A DNA stretch of 64,000 nucleotides from CAZZEX01 sp964653285 (GTDB lineage Bacteria > Chloroflexota > Anaerolineae > B4-G1), in the NCBI GenBank assembly GCA_964653285.1, contig CAZZEX010000019.1, positions 1-64,000 of the forward strand, in the 5' to 3' direction. Below the pieces are notes generated by a model. It saw only the letters and a list, made by a program, of their open reading frames with translations, did not search any database and was not told where the DNA came from. A program made the translations under genes and the position numbers. Positions 61,493 through 64,000 of the stretch are shown piece by piece. Position 1 is the stretch's first letter. The number at the start of each line of letters is the position of its first letter.

Positions 61493-63101
61493 GTGGAAAT
61501 GAGATAATCCCGCTGGACGGGATGGAAACCTTCTTCCCCGTCCAGTCAGCGGTTTCCTCAGAGCCGGTGAGTGGAAATGAGATAATCCCGCTGGACGGGA
61601 TGGAAACGATTGGCGCGAGGGTGTGCACCTCCTTGAATTCCATTGGGTGGAAATGAGATAATCCCGCTGGACGGGATGGAAACGGCCAGATTAGGTCCTC
61701 GATGGAGCTGAGGAGGAGATCGAACGTGGAAATGAGATAATCCCGCTGGACGGGATGGAAACGAAAGTTGTCCACGAGCTGCTCCCAGTCCGTACCGGAG
61801 TTCGCAGGTGGAAATGAGATAATCCCGCTGGACGGGATGGAAACGAGTTGAAAGGCGAGTGTCGTTACTTACTTGGAGCAGTAGTAGCGTGGAAATGAGA
61901 TAATCCCGCTGGACGGGATGGAAACCCACCACCGTCAGCACCACATGAAACGCGGCAATTACGCCGGTGGAAATGAGATAATCCCGCTGGACGGGATGGA
62001 AACCCTCTGTAGACCTGCCGTTGTGCTTCAGTCTCATGTGTGAGTGGAAATGAGATAATCCCGCTGGACGGGATGGAAACCATCGCGCTCGGCGACCAGC
62101 TGAGCCACCTCGTCCATATCGACCGGTGGAAATGAGATAATCCCGCTGGACGGGATGGAAACTGGGAGATAGACCCTGAGTTTCGCATTCGTCGGGCGGA
62201 GTGGAAATGAGATAATCCCGCTGGACGGGATGGAAACAGGTGTTGTTCATCGAGTTTACTTTGCGGCCGTAGCCGGTGGAAATGAGATAATCCCGCTGGA
62301 CGGGATGGAAACCTAATCGGTTCCGGCGGGGCCAACACAACCGGCGCCTGCCCGGTGGAAATGAGATAATCCCGCTGGACGGGATGGAAACCGGGGGATG
62401 ATGCGATCCGGGAAGTGGCCGGTGGTGTGTGGAAATGAGATAATCCCGCTGGACGGGATGGAAACCTAATCGGTTCCGGCGGGGCCAACACAACCGGCGC
62501 CTGCCCGGTGGAAATGAGATAATCCCGCTGGACGGGATGGAAACCGGGGGATGATGCGATCCGGGAAGTGGCCGGTGGTGTGTGGAAATGAGATAATCCC
62601 GCTGGACGGGATGGAAACCGTCCTTCGTCTCCACCTTCATTCGGAGAGAACTTTGGTGGAAATGAGATAATCCCGCTGGACGGGATGGAAACAGACCCTC
62701 GCCCTCCCGAACATTCTCGGGAAGCGGCTTGAGGGTGGAAATGAGATAATCCCGCTGGACGGGATGGAAACCCAGCACCCCTCCCCCTCCCCCTTCTTCC
62801 TCCTTTTTTCGTGGAAATGAGATAATCCCGCTGGACGGGATGGAAACCCAACTCCTCCCCCAAGGCCTTTCCCGCCGCGGGGGCGGTTAGGCCGGGTGGA
62901 AATGAGATAATCCCGCTGGACGGGATGGAAACTAAGCCCTCTCGGCGTCGGGCGAGAAGAAACTGGCACTGAACAGTGGAAATGAGATAATCCCGCTGGA
63001 CGGGATGGAAACCAATCACCGCCGCAAGCCCCAACACCACTAAGGTGAGCGTAGTAATTCGGAAGTGGAAATGAGATAATCCCGCTGGACGGGATGGAAA
63101 C
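61493..63101 (+). CRISPR. CRISPR array, 21 repeats and 20 spacers
   Basis: Twenty-one identical 37-nt repeats beginning GTGGAAATGAGATAATCCCG and ending GGACGGGATGGAAAC. The centre holds the palindrome ATCCCGCTGGACGGGAT. Repeats start at 61493, 61571, 61647, 61726, 61808, 61889, 61967, 62044, 62126, 62201, 62276, 62355, 62429, 62508, 62582, 62656, 62735, 62811, 62896, 62976 and 63065. Spacers are 37-52 nt, a range usual for type III systems. Spacers 11 and 13 (62313, 62466) are identical, as are 12 and 14 (62392, 62545), so a 153-bp two-unit block is duplicated. The final repeat is not degenerate. The GAAAC end suggests plus-strand transcription from the cas2 side. Confidence 0.99.
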
Positions 63102-63133
63102 GGTGCGACGCACTTCGGAAAGTGCGTCGCACC
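63102..63133. repeat. perfect hairpin at the distal end of the array
   Basis: GGTGCGACGCACTT, loop CGGA, AAGTGCGTCGCACC: a 14-bp perfect stem starting at the first base after the last repeat. No T-run follows, so it is more likely a dispersed palindrome than a classical terminator. It shares GGTGCGACG with the 93-bp repeat. Confidence 0.75.
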
Positions 63134-63186
63134 TAGCTCGTGTTGGCCTTCTTAAGATAAAGCAGGACAAAAACGGAGAGTGACCT

Positions 63187-63489
63187 ATGATCCAATCTAC
63201 AATCCAGGAAAAAGCAGTCGCTATCTGGACGGAAATCTGGGAACTGGCTGGTGGGCAGTGGCCACCAACGGGCGTCCCGGCCGCCTGGCGCGTATACGAG
63301 TATCTCAAAGAAGCGCTTATTAGCGCTGGCGTGAGCAAGGCGCAGGCGATAGCAGCATTCGCTGATGACTTTTTCTATAGCGAAGAAACCTGGGGCGATC
63401 TAACGCTCATTGACAATCACAAGCGAGCCATTGATGCGCTCGTCGTGGCGTTGCTTGACTCCGAGCTCGTGGGGCTAGGTAACGAGTGA
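63187..63489 (+). CDS. hypothetical protein, 100 residues
   Basis: Begins MIQSTIQEKAVAIWTEIWEL, helical throughout, with an acidic segment (FADDFFYSEETWGDLTLIDN). GGAGAG ribosome site. No domain recognised. It lies between the array and the right flanking repeat; its end overlaps the frame of the next gene. Confidence 0.6.
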   Translation: MIQSTIQEKAVAIWTEIWELAGGQWPPTGVPAAWRVYEYLKEALISAGVSKAQAIAAFADDFFYSEETWGDLTLIDNHKRAIDALVVALLDSELVGLGNE

Positions 63490-63568
63490 CCAAACAATCT
63501 CAATCTCTAATCTCCAATCTCTTCCCCCGTTCCTCGCCGAGGACGAAGATACGGCCATCCAGCGGCTG

Positions 63569-63808
63569 GTGCAAGCAATGGTCGCCTTCGGGTTGGCTCA
63601 GACCACAGCGCAGCGGCTGGTCGGCCTGCCCCACGTCACGCCGGATATGGTCGCCCATTGGCTGCACTATTGCCGGTTGCGCGGGCCGGATAGCCCCCAC
63701 AACACCAACGCCTTCCTCATCACCCGCCTGCGGCGCAATGACTTCCCACCGCCGTCGTGGGACGCGCTGCGGCGGCTGGAGCAACGTCTGAAAGCGAGGA
63801 GGGACTAA
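63569..63808 (+). CDS. hypothetical protein, probably 5'-truncated
   Basis: 79 residues from the ATG; the frame stays open upstream to 63479 and looks coding (LPPFLAEDEDTAIQRLVQ), but no start codon with a ribosome site is seen and the 63490-63530 region is a CAATCT-type low-complexity stretch. Contains HWLHYCRLRGPDSPHNTNAF and LRRNDFPPPSWDALRRLEQ, the latter repeated in the fragment at 48975. Helical, possibly DNA-binding, but not recognised. The stop overlaps the next start (TAATG). Confidence 0.5.
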   Translation: MQAMVAFGLAQTTAQRLVGLPHVTPDMVAHWLHYCRLRGPDSPHNTNAFLITRLRRNDFPPPSWDALRRLEQRLKARRD

Positions 63809-63992
63809 TGGGCACTTATGGGCTACAAGAGGTCATCTCCCGCTGGGAACGGGGCCGGCTGACCACAGAGCAGATCATCGGCCAGATTTTGCTCCTGCTG
63901 CTGGAACTGGAGCAGCGGGTACGGGAATTGGAACGGCGCTCTCAGAGCAGCCGCGATACTTTCCCTTCAGGCGGGTTGAGTGTATAATCACC
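63749..63992. repeat. right 244-bp direct repeat flanking the CRISPR-Cas island
   Basis: Gapless partner of 48981-49224. Ends in TGTATAATCACC like the left copy. Confidence 0.85.
63808..63987 (+). CDS. 59-residue helical protein, right copy
   Basis: Begins MGTYGLQEVISRWERGRLTT and ends PSGGLSV; coiled-coil middle (IGQILLLLLELEQRVRELER). Paralogue of 49040-49219. Coupled to the preceding gene by TAATG, which appears to be the ancestral arrangement of this two-gene unit. Confidence 0.65.
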   Translation: MGTYGLQEVISRWERGRLTTEQIIGQILLLLLELEQRVRELERRSQSSRDTFPSGGLSV

Positions 63993-64000
63993 TTAAAGTC

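Noticed and set aside
62772..62895. Spacers 17 and 18, pyrimidine/GC-rich, considered as self-targeting the C/G-run elements
   Set aside because: Only composition is shared; no exact match of useful length to any element in the window was found by eye.
61558..63040. Two long minus-strand open frames across the CRISPR array with repeating FHPVQRDYLIST
   Set aside because: They arise only because the 37-nt repeat has no stop on that strand and most spacers keep it open. No start signal, no family; the array explains them.

Overview
The window looks like a draft or metagenome-assembled scaffold from a GC-rich member of the Chloroflexota, most likely Anaerolineae-like. Pointers are very large secreted subtilases ending in a YLPLIARN-type tail, a mevalonate kinase plus isopentenyl phosphate kinase pair (the alternative mevalonate route known from Roseiflexus), LysM/PA14 surface proteins, a tungsten-type aldehyde:ferredoxin oxidoreductase, and a type III CRISPR locus with a Csx11-like Cas10. 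A 100-N scaffold gap lies at 22215-22314. This assignment is inference; no rRNA is present.

Layout. 1-13 kb: SRPBCC protein, a 2406-residue secreted subtilase, 5-formyl-THF cyclo-ligase, M24 peptidase, zinc-ribbon protein, and an AOR plus polyferredoxin pair. 13-21 kb (minus strand): a receiver-GAF-GAF regulator, secDF, and an isoprenoid operon (UbiA-type prenyltransferase, mevalonate kinase, an inserted double GxxExxY gene, isopentenyl phosphate kinase). 21-30 kb (plus): tlyA, a GAF histidine kinase, lepA, an MFS transporter, a PHP hydrolase and a second subtilase. 30-34 kb (minus): class II aldolase, LysM-PA14 protein, TPR protein, tRNA-Glu. 34-40.5 kb (plus): yjbQ, radical SAM/DUF2344 pair, L21-L27-L31 (L31 fused to an RNA polymerase alpha-CTD-like domain), thymidine kinase and two tandem HPRTs. 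40.5-48.8 kb (minus): an asymmetric heterodimeric ABC exporter with its TetR regulator, queG and uvrA, the last behind a GAAC-N4-GTTC SOS box.

49-63.1 kb (plus) is a CRISPR-Cas island: cmr1, cmr6-like RAMP, Csx11-like cas10, cmr4, cmr5-like small subunit, a Cas5-like RAMP, a 404-residue two-helix membrane protein of unknown function, then cas6-cas1-cas2 and a 21-repeat array. The Cas10 carries SPNL where GGDD is expected, so cyclic oligoadenylate synthesis looks lost, yet a membrane protein sits in the operon. The adaptation block (cas6-cas1-cas2) is bracketed by an exact 93-bp direct repeat. The whole island is bracketed by diverged 244-bp direct repeats that each carry the same 59-residue gene.

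A second theme is the number of repeat elements inserted inside genes without breaking the frame: C-run/G-run palindromes in isopentenyl phosphate kinase, tlyA, the radical SAM gene, an ABC exporter, cas10 and the Cas5-like gene; CCTGAGCTTGTCGAAGG-type elements read as PELVEG; and low-complexity stretches. Where they are tandem, the periods are 63, 39 and 81 nt, all multiples of three. This resembles in principle the Rickettsia palindromic elements.
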